Source of the DNA: Trichaptum fuscoviolaceum
Lineage: Eukaryota > Basidiomycota > Agaricomycetes > Hymenochaetales > Trichaptaceae
Assembly (NCBI GenBank): GCA_910574455.1
Contig: CAJSYZ010000011.1
Location: 4,115,558-4,179,557 of the forward strand
Length of the DNA: 64,000 nt
Direction: 5' to 3'
Part shown: piece after piece, positions 18,945 through 29,094 of the stretch
Numbering within the stretch: the stretch's first letter is position 1
Layout: each line of letters begins with the position of its first letter
The notes under the pieces: model-generated
The model's database searches: none
The model's input: only the letters and a program-made list of their open reading frames with translations
Told to the model about the DNA's origin: nothing
Translations under genes and position numbers: made by a program

Positions 18945-21290
18945 CAAGCGGGCGCAGAGGGGGACGCTGCGCGCTTCGCAACGACACTGTCCACTGACGC
19001 TGACACTCAGCACGGCGGCGTTGGTGCCGGTTCTGTCTTGATTTGTGTAGGCGCGGGAGAACCTGTGCGTGAGAGTGGGTTGGAGGGTGGGCGGCGGGAC
19101 AAGGGCTTGGATCCAGAAGTAGACGTGGGCACTGCTGTCAGTGACAGACCTTGTGAGCCTGAACTGTTGTTGTGTTGTTTGTTGTTGGGCTACTCCAGCA
19201 GTTATGACTTCTGTTTCCTCTTCTTCCTCAGCCTTACGAGTAGTATTATCAGCAGATAAATGTCATGAAGTACACAGCCACTTACCGAGGAGGCACAAGG
19301 ATTTTCATCTTCATCGCTATCGTATGCACCATTCTTCTCAATCTTGCGGACAATTCGCTTGCCTGCACCCGTTGACTGCTGCTCTGTTTCCCCATCTTCG
19401 TCTATATAACCCTCTCGTGTCTTATTTGCCATGCGATATTCACGCTTTTGACGTTCCTGGATAATAAATAATAAAGTTCATTTATTGAATAGTGAGAGAG
19501 AAAGAATTGAACAAACCTCAATCTCCTTGGCCTCTTCATCATGGGTGTCCTCAACATCCATCTTCTCTTCATCATCTTAGGGCTCCGCACCGTACCGTAA
19601 ACGGTAACGGCCGTATAGTACGTTACCCCATACGGTAACGGGACGTAAATTTACGGCCGTAAATAGACCATTCCAGCCTCTTTTACGGTACGGGACGGCC
19701 GTTTTACGGCCGTAAACGGTAATACGGGTTTTAATTACCGAAAAAGCTATCTGTATATATTTTATCTAGTAAAATCTATAGATGACATCCATAAGTAGCT
19801 ATTGAAATGAACATACACATCATAATAGATTCCATATGCCTAAAAAAGCCTCTGCACAGCCTGTGCTTCGCAAGAGTCACAACATGTTGTCACGGGTAAG
19901 CGTGCGAACTTGGGGTAGGTGTGACTTTTCGACATCAATGCAAGTGATTCGTGACGGAAAAGACTATATTTAGATACTATTGTCATGCATATAGCATGTG
20001 GTAATATGTTTCCATAGAAAACCGTAGTAGTTTCACATAAATCATACTATTCTAGGTAACCCCGTACCGTAACCGTATACGGCCGTAATTGGAGACCCAT
20101 ATACGGTTACGGTCCGTAAATTTACGGCCGTAATTTGAGCTTAAAAATTCTCCTTACGGTACGTCTACGGCCCGTACCGTAAACCGTATAATACGGTACG
20201 GTTGCGGAGCCCTACATCATCTGCAAACTCCTCCTCCATCTCATCCAAGTCGCCCTTGTCCCATCTGTCCCTTTCCCACCTCCGGCCGTTATCAACACCC
20301 TCTTCATCATCTTCCTCGAATAGCCCGCCACAGTCTTCGGTCTCCCCCCCCGGGGCCCTGCGAACTGCCCCCAATATCATACACAAGACTTACGCCAGTC
20401 GTGGCACCGCTCGCGATCGACGCAGAGATACCATTCGCTGCGTTATTGCGCAAGCGCATCGACCAGCGGTCCATCTCGCGATTCTTCTCCATCTTCGCCA
20501 TCAGCTTCTCCGCTCCCTCGAGGCTCGGCGCGATCTGGTGCGATGCTTCTGGAACTTGTACCACCGGTGCGCAGGCACGAACTTGAACATCTGGTCCTGT
20601 GCGGGCATGAACAGCGCGTGCGTCTTGCTCTTCGCCGCCTCCTCCATCTGTCCCACCCATACCTCGCTGTCCGTCCCATCCTCCACGACCCAGGGATACC
20701 GTTCCTCTCGACGTTCTGCCGGATGTGCTCGTGCACCAGAAACACCTGCCGAGTCTTCTTCTTGAACTTGCGTTTCCGCTTGTCTTTGTCTTTGACATCC
20801 TTCCCTTTCTGTGGGTTCGCCTCGTTGTGGAACGGCCGCTCCTCTGCATCGACCATGACTAGACGTCCGTCTGCACCAATGACGGGCTTCCCATCTGCCC
20901 CTATCATCGGTTTCATGGGCACCTGCGAGCTGACGCCGCCCACACCCTCACCAGTAGGGTCACGGTGCAGCTCCTTGTGGTTGAGCTTCACGGGCCACGC
21001 CCACGTACTTATGTCGACCAGTTTCCGTGAGTTGAACTTCATCACGTCGTCTTGCCACCCATGCCTGTCGCAGCTCATCAGCTTGAACTCCTGGTATGGC
21101 GCGTCCTCGCCTCTGACATCCGTGAACGTCGAGGCCAAAGACGACCCGAGCCCTTGACCTTGATCTCAGACTTCGGCTCTAGCTTCACCAGCGGCTTCCC
21201 TGCATTTGGTTCTGTCTTGACTTTCGGCTTCGGTCGCGACAGCGGCGGTGGGGGTGGCTTTTGAACCTGCACCAGGATGGGTCAGTATGG
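18945..21290 (-). pseudogene. TFIIF alpha subunit (Tfg1/RAP74) pseudogene, split by an insertion
   Basis: The minus strand reads PPPPPLSRPKPKVKTEPNAG, ASTFTDVRGEDAPYQEFKLM, DVMKFNSRKLVDISTWAWPV, KDKDKRKRKFKKKTRQVFLV. After a frameshift near 20,700 it continues EDGTDSEVWVGQMEEAAKSK, THALFMPAQDQMFKFVPAHR, WYKFQK. After a second shift it gives LEGAEKLMAKMEKNREMDRW. Acidic exons follow (DEMEEEFADD | EEKMDVEDTHDEEAKEIE, then KREYRMANKTREGYIDEDGE and KRIVRKIEKNGAYDSDEDEN). This is the RNA polymerase II initiation/elongation factor TFIIF large subunit. It retains introns but has two frameshifts and a 637 bp hAT-like insertion, and its C-terminal winged helix is absent (repeat copy 2 lies there). Confidence 0.85.
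19578..20214. mobile_element. Non-autonomous hAT-like element (MITE), 637 bp
   Basis: Terminal inverted repeats TAGGGCTCCGCA ... TGCGGAGCCCTA, extending inward as CCGTACCGTA-rich sequence. They are flanked by a perfect 8 bp duplication CATCATCT (19,570-19,577 and 20,215-20,222), as made by hAT transposases. Many subterminal ACGGCCGT/TTTACGG palindromes occur within about 150 bp of each end. There is no coding capacity. Removing the element plus one duplication restores the TFIIF reading frame (FADD-EEKMDVED). Confidence 0.9.
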
Positions 21291-21365
21291 ATTCTTTTGG
21301 AAGAGCGTGGGCTCTCTTTTTTCTCGCTTTATCTTCCGCAGAGATGGCTTTGCGCATCGAATGGC

Positions 21366-23695
21366 TTAAGCTCCAGGGATCGAGCTGTGTGGGCTGGCGT
21401 ATGTGCTTCGGGTGTCCCAGTTGGACAGCATCGGTTTTTCCCAACGTTCAGGATCCCAATCTTCCGTATCCATGACCGCTACGCCAGGCGCATGCTCAGC
21501 TTCACCATTCGAAGGCCTCCGTGCTAGAGAGCTAGCGATCTGTCGGATGGTAATAATACTGCGCCTGTGGAAATCTTCCATGCGCTGACGCCATTCAACA
21601 ACCGGGAAACGCTGGACAGCCAATCGAGCACGCAAGATAGCACCCTCGTCTTCCGTAGACTTAAGCACCATTTAAATTGCCTTCGTAAGCTGGGACAACA
21701 TGTGTGCTGATGAACTCGATTCGACAGAGAACCACTGTAACCAAAGTTAGATTGTAGATTAGAGACAGAGAATATGAACTTACCCATCCAGGCATGAGAC
21801 CGAGACCACCAAGCGAGCACAAACACCAAGGGCACCTTTGCGACCGAACTCGACAGCGACTAAACCGAACGGCTCATCACGCGAAGAGATTAAAGCAAAG
21901 TCGGCACCACTGAACAAGTACGGAGGCACAGCAGTGAACTCAGGCCTCGATAGTACACTTGGTCCGGATACATCTCCATGAGACGAGCAAGCTTCTCCGC
22001 AGCGAAACGACCATACAAATGAATGACGGCATGATCTCGAGCTCCCAGTGTCCGTCGGCAGTATTGTCCATCTGAAAATCCACACCTCTGTCGAAACCCC
22101 ACGTATTGAACTGACCACGGGTGAGGAAGTGAGGGACACGGCGCTCGTGAGCATAATTCCTGTCCGCATGCACACCAGTATAGGCTGATGCAGCAATACC
22201 AGTTAAGTCTAACTCAAATCGAATCAGTAAGTATACAGCTCATATAAGAATAAAAGCGCTTACATTGCACAATAATATGCTCGCCTGTCCACCAACTCTC
22301 ATCATTATCAAACAAGCTCTTATCTATGCTCGTCACATCCTCATACGCAGCCCACGTCCATTTCTGTCCTGCAAAGGCGGGTTGTTCCAGATGATGACAA
22401 TAATACGTCTGGCACGCCCATCAGCCTCGCGTTCCACGCCCACGAGCTCGCCCCAGCACCCGAGATCGTTGCAGGATCGGAGTTATGCAACCGCTCCGCA
22501 GTTCACGGCGGTGATCAAGGGGCTTCCACCCTTGCCCGAGCTGAGACGTTGAACGAGATGCTCGCCGTCACCTGGCCACAGTTCATCGGGTCGTTGGATT
22601 CCAAGCTAATATCGACCGTCGTCGCATTCGCATCGCCCGACTCCGCCTGTATGCGAGCATCGTGACCTGACCTGAACCTCGTCAACTGCGGAGGGACCGC
22701 AACCCACTCCGCCTCAGGCACAAGCAGCTTGAAGCTATACGGATCCATCGTGATACTATTAAAGCGTCCCTGGAATGGCGTGTTGCCGTTGTTGCTACAA
22801 TGACAGCGAGTCTTACAAAGTGGACGTCTCAAACGGCGCAAACAGATTATTCACGACCGTCCCGCTCAGATCCCCGCACGCGAGGCAGTCCACAAGCCCA
22901 GTTCGATTTCCGTCTGATTAGATCCAGGTAGCTGCTCGAAATGCGTCCAATTTTCGCGCTGCACAAGGTCGAATCCATCCTGAAGGGCAGCATAGACAGA
23001 GCGGAGGTAGTTGAACTGCGTGTACATGCGCTGCGCCTCCGACGTCGGGTCAAAAGTGATCAAGCGAATTCGAATCATCGTAACAGCCTGAGCCTTCTGC
23101 AACGGCATGTTCATATACTGGTCTGAGCCGAGTTTGTAGCACCCATGGCGCTGCCAAACGGGGTTGGCGGGCATAGCTTGACGACTGTTCCAAGATCAGC
23201 ACTCAGGTCCTGACAGATATGAATGAGATATGAGAAAGGTACTAACCCAAAGAGATAGTTGCCAGCACCGTTATCGCAGCTAAATCAGGAGGCGGCAGCA
23301 TCGTCGGTGTACGACCACGGCCAATATACAAAGCTCTGAAGGTGATGCCACCCGGTGACTTCACCGGTAATGAAGAAGTTGTTCTTGTTGACACTTGCCG
23401 CACACGAGCGCGCAGCTGTGGTCCATTCTGTCAGTGCGTCCAATGCGACCTATGTGCTGTTGTCGATACGAATGGCGTCGATGCCGAGTGCCGCGATTCG
23501 CCATCACTTAAGGATTCCACACCGTCAGACGATTTTGCACGGATGCGATCTTGGTCAGTCGAATGAACACCAAAGGCCCATACAGCCTGAGGGAAAAATC
23601 AAACTGTGGACAACACCGCCGAAGCGCAGCTGCGTCTCCCGCCAATCGTTTTCAAACATCGTCTGGAAGAAGTCATTGTTGCTCGGGTCGTGCAA
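21366..23695 (-). pseudogene. Alpha-1,3-glucan synthase fragment 2 (amylase and glycosyltransferase parts)
   Basis: In minus-strand order: NNDFFQTMFENDWRETQLRF (about 23,640); IAALGIDAIRIDNST, stop, [115 protein letters not shown]; then the GT5-like donor site [40 protein letters not shown]; and AVQRFPVVEWRQRMEDFHRR, EDWDPERWEKP. Living enzymes are multipass plasma-membrane cell-wall synthases of over 2,000 residues. Here large blocks are missing (rest of amylase domain, N-part of GT5, membrane region), with in-frame stops and frameshifts. Its 3' side runs directly into TFIIF sequence. Confidence 0.88.
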
Positions 23696-23732
23696 TAGAT
23701 CTAAAGATCTAAAGATGATGTACTACTTGACA

Positions 23733-24507
23733 TAGACTCGCAAGCCAGTCGTTTCAAGGAAACGACTGGTCCGACTCAATCAGTAGGTAGGCGAGTAACC
23801 TCATTGTGACCCATGGGTCACATAGTGTCTGATTATTCAGCTTAGTGGTGGCAAAATTTTCAGGGTTCTTAAGTTGCCGGTGGCTTCCCGAGTCCCGGTC
23901 GGAAGTCCGTAACAGACTTGATGACTTCGATAGCAGCGAAGGCCGTGGAACTTGTGCATTGTGCGTACGGACGCTCGGGCGCGGAGAAGCTGATATCTCA
24001 GGTAGATTGCAATGCATTGCACTCGCTTTCGAAGGAGTCTCGGATAGTGACAATGCGCTCGAGCTGTTCGGAGTTGCAGCTAACGTGCACAGATCGACTG
24101 TGCCCCCGAGCTTTGGTTTTTTTCTATATGTCCTTTTTTCACCTGGAGTAAAATCAATGAATGTTGTGTTTTGATTACGCTCCCCTAATGGGCGCTTCAA
24201 CGGTGTAGAATACTCCATATTAAATTAACTACATAAATACGACCTCGTCAAACGTTGTAGGAGGAAAAGAAGCGCGCAGACGCGCGCGACGCGCCTATGA
24301 CCGGCGCAAATCGCGTGTGACTTTCGGACTCGTTTTGTCTTACTTTCTCACCCTTACTAGGGTCCTTCCTTAAAGGGAGAATGCTTTTTAGGAAATATGG
24401 GGAGCCTTCCGGTGACTCGGCCACCTACTGATTGAGTCGGACCAGTCGTTTCATTTATTCAACTCCCAACCTCAACGATAAATCGATACGACTGGTTTAC
24501 GAGTCTA
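23733..24507. mobile_element. 775 bp DNA element with 9 bp target duplication
   Basis: Ends TAGACTCGCAAGCCAGTCGT ... CGAGTCTA. The right end inverted reads TAGACTCGTAAACCAGTCGT (two mismatches in 20). A second inverted block (AAACGACTGGTCCGACTCAA, then TCAGTAGG) lies inside each end. Flanked by perfect TACTTGACA at 23,724-23,732 and 24,508-24,516. The length of the duplication fits Mutator-like or KDZ-type transposition. One 154-residue minus-strand frame (24,218-23,754), basic near its start (GEKRTYRKKPKL), may be a transposase relic; I do not recognise it. Confidence 0.85.
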
Positions 24508-24513
24508 TACTTG

Positions 24514-25525
24514 ACACGGCAAACATAGGTAGCTGTCTGAAGTGAAGACAGGGCGTGTGAAGCTGTGTCCCTTCTTTAGAACGCTGTTATTGCGCGTGAC
24601 AGGTATTCGAGCCAGATTAGGTGTTTAATAGTTAAAAAGGTAACCCGTGAGAAATAAAGTCAGTCTGGCTTTGTTTAAGGGAAACAGCTGTCTGAAACAG
24701 CCACTTGAGCCAGCCTTTCTGTGCTGCAGCAACACAGCTTTGTCACACAGTTTATCTGTCTACTTTGATGTCAGAAAGGCTGTCTTAATGGGCTGTCACA
24801 CGCTGTGTCAGCCGAACTGTCTCATTGTAAGTCAGACACATGTGACAGCATAACTGTCTTCTTTGACTGACTCGCATTCAGACACCTGTGTTAGTCACTT
24901 CAGCTGACTTTATTAGAAACAACAAGGCTACCTTTACTGCCTGTCTTTCTTACAGATAGTCTGTCCAGACAGCCCAGCTGTTTTACTTTCAGACAGCAGT
25001 AGCCTGCTTATTGTCCCGTTCAGTACTCCACTTGATAGCCCACTCTTAACAATTGAAACAGCTGGGCTGTCTGGACAGACTATCTGTAAGAAAGACAGGC
25101 AGTAAAGGTAGCCTTGTTGTTTCTAATAAAGTCAGCTGAAGTGACTAACACAGGTGTCTGAATGCGAGTCAGTCAAAGAAGACAGTTATGCTGTCACGTG
25201 TGTCTGACTTACAATGAGACAGTTCGGCTGACACAGCGTGTGACAGCCCATTAAGACAGCCTTTCTGACATCAAAGTAGACAGATAAACTGTGTGACAAA
25301 GCTGTGTTGCTGCAGCACAGAAAGGCTGGCTCAAGTGGCTGTTTCAGACAGCTGTTTCCCTTAAACAAAGCCAGACTGACTTTATTTCTCACGGGTTACC
25401 TTTTTAACTATTAAACACCTAATCTGGCTCGAATACCTGTCACGCGCAATAACAGCGTTCTAAAGAAGGGACACAGCTTCACACGCCCTGTCTTCACTTC
25501 AGACAGCTACCTATGTTTGCCGTGT
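24514..25525. repeat. Foldback element: 470 bp near-perfect inverted arms
   Basis: Arms 24,514-24,983 and 25,056-25,525 are equal in length and read identically on opposite strands at every point I checked except one transition (CACATGTG versus CACACGTG). The central unpaired stretch is 72 bp. Arms begin ACACGGCAAACATAGGTAGC and are full of CTGTCT/AGACAG motifs. The same 68-residue frame appears once on each strand, which argues against coding. Any transcript through it would form a long double-stranded hairpin. Confidence 0.92.
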
Positions 25526-27480
25526 GAAGTTGCGAAGCTGTGTACTTACTACATTAGGCAAAAAAATTAGGCAACGGGCGTGCGAAAAGTCACGTGTCAG
25601 TAAAGCTTTCTCTTGTAAAACGGTGATCCTTTTAGCAAAACAAAACCCTCTACCCTTACGGGTCTCGGGAATCACATGACTAGATCTCCTGCCGGAAAGG
25701 GTTAATTACCCATAAAGGAAGTTTCACGTGACTGGATCAGTTTTCGCAGAGAATCCGGACAGTTGCGTTTTTCTAAGGTACCCAAGCGACCTCTACAGGT
25801 CGCGGGAATATTTACCGGAGGGACTTATGGACCTCACAAACTCGACTCAACACTTTCGTACATCATCAAATCGTCTCTACTATCTAATAAACATCTGCCG
25901 GTGGACTCGATATTCATTAAAGCGACAGCATGCTAGTTCATGCAGCTCGCCAGATACAGCTCGGATCATACAGACTTTAAATGTGGCTTATCATCTTCAG
26001 ATATCAGTAATTGCTGATTATTTGCACACAGAACCTTCGGAAGCCTACCTGAACAAGAGCCCGAACGCTCTTACTTACCTTCCTTCGCACCGTTCGTCTT
26101 TCTCACTGACTATGGTATTCGATACCCATAGGCGTTGGTCACTCAACTGTGATGCGTGCGTACTTTCTGCTGTCAATCGCTGAATGCTATTTCTGATGAC
26201 TTCATGCTAAAGGATATCGTTTCTGCACATTACCTCCTTTTATCACTTGTGACAATCTACGTCAGGAATCGCGAGATCCCCAGTTGCACTGTCGAGAGCA
26301 CGGAGAGCCTGAGATATGAAATCCTGTCCTTACCGCCAAGGTCGAGTGGCTACCGTGACGTGCCGCAAAGGCAACTTGAAGTTCATTTCCGACTGCTGAG
26401 GTTTCCGATTTGTCCGGGTTTCTTTCCTGGGTCGCAACGGCGGAATGTCACCACTGGCTCAATTAATCGAAGTCGCTTGTAGAGAGGCAATGAACCTCCG
26501 CAGTCTCAGGGAGGTTATGTATTTAATCAATAACAAGAGCATCTGTCATTCAGTCCGATTTCCCTCGGATGGCGTGCCAATGCGCGGGCTCGCAACTTCC
26601 TAAATTGTTCCAAATCGTTTTCTTTGCCCATAACTGGAGCACTGTTCAACTGAGGACATTTCTAGTGTAATACATCAAATACATCGTATTTTAATTCATC
26701 CTTTCATGTACGCTGGGGGCAGCAGCCGTCTCCTCACATAATCTTCCTTTGACTCCGACAAAACTGAACTAGACCTGCTTCTCGATGCAGCTAAGTCTTG
26801 CATTATAAGACTCTTTTAGTATCAGGAAGAGAACGAAGGGGGTCGATCTCTTTTTGCTGCAAAGGTTGCTGAATAGGTGCCTGACATCCTGCCGGAGCAT
26901 GAACCGAACCGCGGAGGTCATGCTTGTAAAGTCTGCGAAACTATGTACATTAGAATGTTGGCTTCCACTGACACCTACAGTCTCCGCACGGCCTCTCTGA
27001 TTCAGTCATTTTAAGCATGTTCGAGTCGAACGCGGAATAAGGCACGTAATTATCATTATTCTGCTTCTTGTGTTACATTAAGAATCAGCTGATCATTTAT
27101 ACAATATCTTAACTAACGCTATATGCTACTGATTTAAGTTTGCGTCTTACGCGAGAATGCGTGGGCTAAGTTCATAGTTGTTGAAAGAGCGCCAAGTGAG
27201 TTATCGTATCTCACTGTCTAGTGTATCAACAAACCATAAAATATCTTGTGTGGCATTGTAAGTGATGACTACCCTGAATCAAATACCAACATATATTCCC
27301 GTGCTAACCAAAACTACGAAGGAAGTATATGACTGTTACTTAGCAGAATATCAGATACGCAGACTTCGCAGGACTAATAGGTGAGTGTCACTGAATGAAT
27401 GTGTGAGAGAAATGAGGAACTTTCGGACTCTGATTGCCTCACTTGTAGGCACTCTATCAGCGCTGAAAAGGTGCACGGAC
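25526..27480. other. No gene recognised
   Basis: A 151-codon plus frame (25,728-26,183) starts within hairpin-rich sequence (CTACCCTTACGGGT; GCGACCTCTACAGGTCGCGG) and shows no domain. Another plus frame at 26,156-26,482 is likewise unrecognised. GGACAGTTGCG near 25,760 weakly resembles the hairpin-repeat loop. I would not annotate a gene here. Confidence 0.35.
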
Positions 27481-27779
27481 CACTGAGATATTTCTACGTT
27501 GACGCCGCGCGTTGATCGGTTAGTGCAGCATCACAGTCAGCGCAAAAGACTCCGGAGAGACCATTTTATTTTATTGTCTGTCTTTCAATTCTGGGGGAAT
27601 GGTAGCTGTGTGCATATGTCGACGATTACTTTTACAGGGATCAGGCACACACATACTACCACTTGGAAATATCCAGGGAAGTTACGGAGTTACGGAAGTT
27701 CCAATTATCTTCATTATCCTGTGCAATCCTATGATCTGAAATTTACATCTATCGAGCGTTCATCGAGATGTTTGAGTTT

Positions 27780-28260
27780 TGTTTTTAGATGTTCGTGGAA
27801 TTTGCCGGATCTGCGCAAATACTAACCACAAACAACAGCCTGAGTTGCGTACCCACGTCTGGCTGCCCCTTGATATCCACATCATTCATCCACTTCCCCG
27901 GTGGTCATCCTCTTCATTATTGCACCTTAGCCTTTTTGTACGCTTACACGAATTAAAATCTGGTCCAGAGCTATGCAATGGCGGCGCAGCAAATGATGAC
28001 AACCGATATGCAAAACACTTGTAAAATGAAGAAAATACCTCGGAGTATTGCCATTATTACAGGGACGTCTTGGTCCTCAAAGAAAGGCACGGAAGAGCCT
28101 TGCGGCTGCCGTCAGTATGTGACCTTTCCAGATATTTGGCTAACAAAGTTCCACCTGTCTCTTTCTCCACAAAGGAGTGCTTTATTCAACCTCTCTTGGC
28201 CTTAGATATCAACGCGTCATCTACAGTAGCTCATCGTAAGCACCGCCGTTAACGGGCGAT
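27780..28260 (+). pseudogene. Duplicated segment X (left copy), unidentified coding remnant
   Basis: The plus strand carries NTNHKQQPELRTHV at about 27,825 and KERHGRALRLP...LANKVPP at about 28,080. Inverted counterparts lie at about 38,100 (NNKPSNVRTHV) and 37,810 (KRHRRALRLP...LANDMG). Both copies are out of frame relative to any long protein. It is the outer part of the laccase-centred inverted duplication; function unknown. Confidence 0.4.
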
Positions 28261-28328
28261 GGTGTACCCAGCTGCGATGCGGAAGACCGTTGAGGACAAC
28301 AAAACAGCAAATTCTGACTTCCTCACGA

Positions 28329-28933
28329 TTAATGATCAATGTCCATTAAAAGGTGTCCTTCTGCGGACTTGCTCTGTTCTTCGAATAAAACATGGCCAAG
28401 AGCAATATCTTCCGGACGCATTTTGTTCAGTACCGTAAGCGGTAAACTCGTAGCAATCTCATATATAGAATAAAGATGATAGCTTTCACATAGCATTTTC
28501 TTCCATAGGGGCCGAGAGCGCAGTATCGGGACCGGAAACACAGCGGCGAACGTGAGCAACCCGGATTTTGTCTAGTAAGTCTCCCACCACTTTACTGGTA
28601 TCTCCCACGGACTCAATTGCAGATCCAGTGCGTATCAATAGCGTCCCGTACTCTGATTAGACTTCGTAGGCAAATCATCGACGCTGTATTCAGTGTGCCT
28701 GACCGATTATCTTCTGTGCTAGGAAGTCCGGTGTCAGAGCGCAAACGTTTATTCTTCCCAACTTCGACTTTGTGGCCATCGACGATGTAGATACGACATC
28801 TCGCGTGAAAGGTACGCAGGGGTATATTCTCTATGGTCCAAATGCCCGCCTGATACAAAACACTCAAAGCAGGAGCAATCAATCCGTCCGATGTCTCGGT
28901 GAACGCAAAGACTGGAATAACTTCTGAGGTCAT
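28329..28933 (-). pseudogene. Duplicated segment Y (left copy), unidentified
   Basis: Minus frames 28,933-28,613 (ending ICLRSLIRVRDAIDTHWICN) and 28,559-28,329. The inverted paralog at 37,100-37,490 contains SMICLRSLICKQGIVDTRLI. Frames differ between copies and both contain stops, so they look like decayed exons of one unidentified gene lying head-to-head with each laccase. Confidence 0.4.
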
Positions 28934-28989
28934 TTTACGCGATTTCTAGCTTAAGACCGTTGTAGTCAGCATCGCGAAGTCGAATCGCA

Positions 28990-28996
28990 TATAAAC
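28990..28996 (+). promoter_or_regulatory. TATA box of laccase 1
   Basis: TATAAAC 105 bp before the ATG at 29,095. The paralog has TATAAAA 107 bp before its ATG, so the spacing is conserved. Confidence 0.6.
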
Positions 28997-29094
28997 CCGA
29001 GAGCCAAAGGAGAGGACTTCACAAGTCAGTTAGGCCTCTATCCACTGACTAGTAAATATCGACCATTCCCTTTTGCCTTGCATTTCCTACCAAT

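Noticed and set aside
20202..21157. Plus-strand frames of about 190-205 codons
   Set aside because: They overlap the TFIIF-alpha relic, whose minus-strand motifs are unmistakable; the plus frames are mirror artefacts.
24647..25392. Identical 68-residue reading frame on both strands
   Set aside because: It is produced twice only because the two arms of the foldback are inverted copies; no motif or start context supports coding.
25728..26482. Plus-strand frames of 151 and 108 codons after the foldback
   Set aside because: No recognisable domain, start in repeat-like sequence, and codon use looks random.
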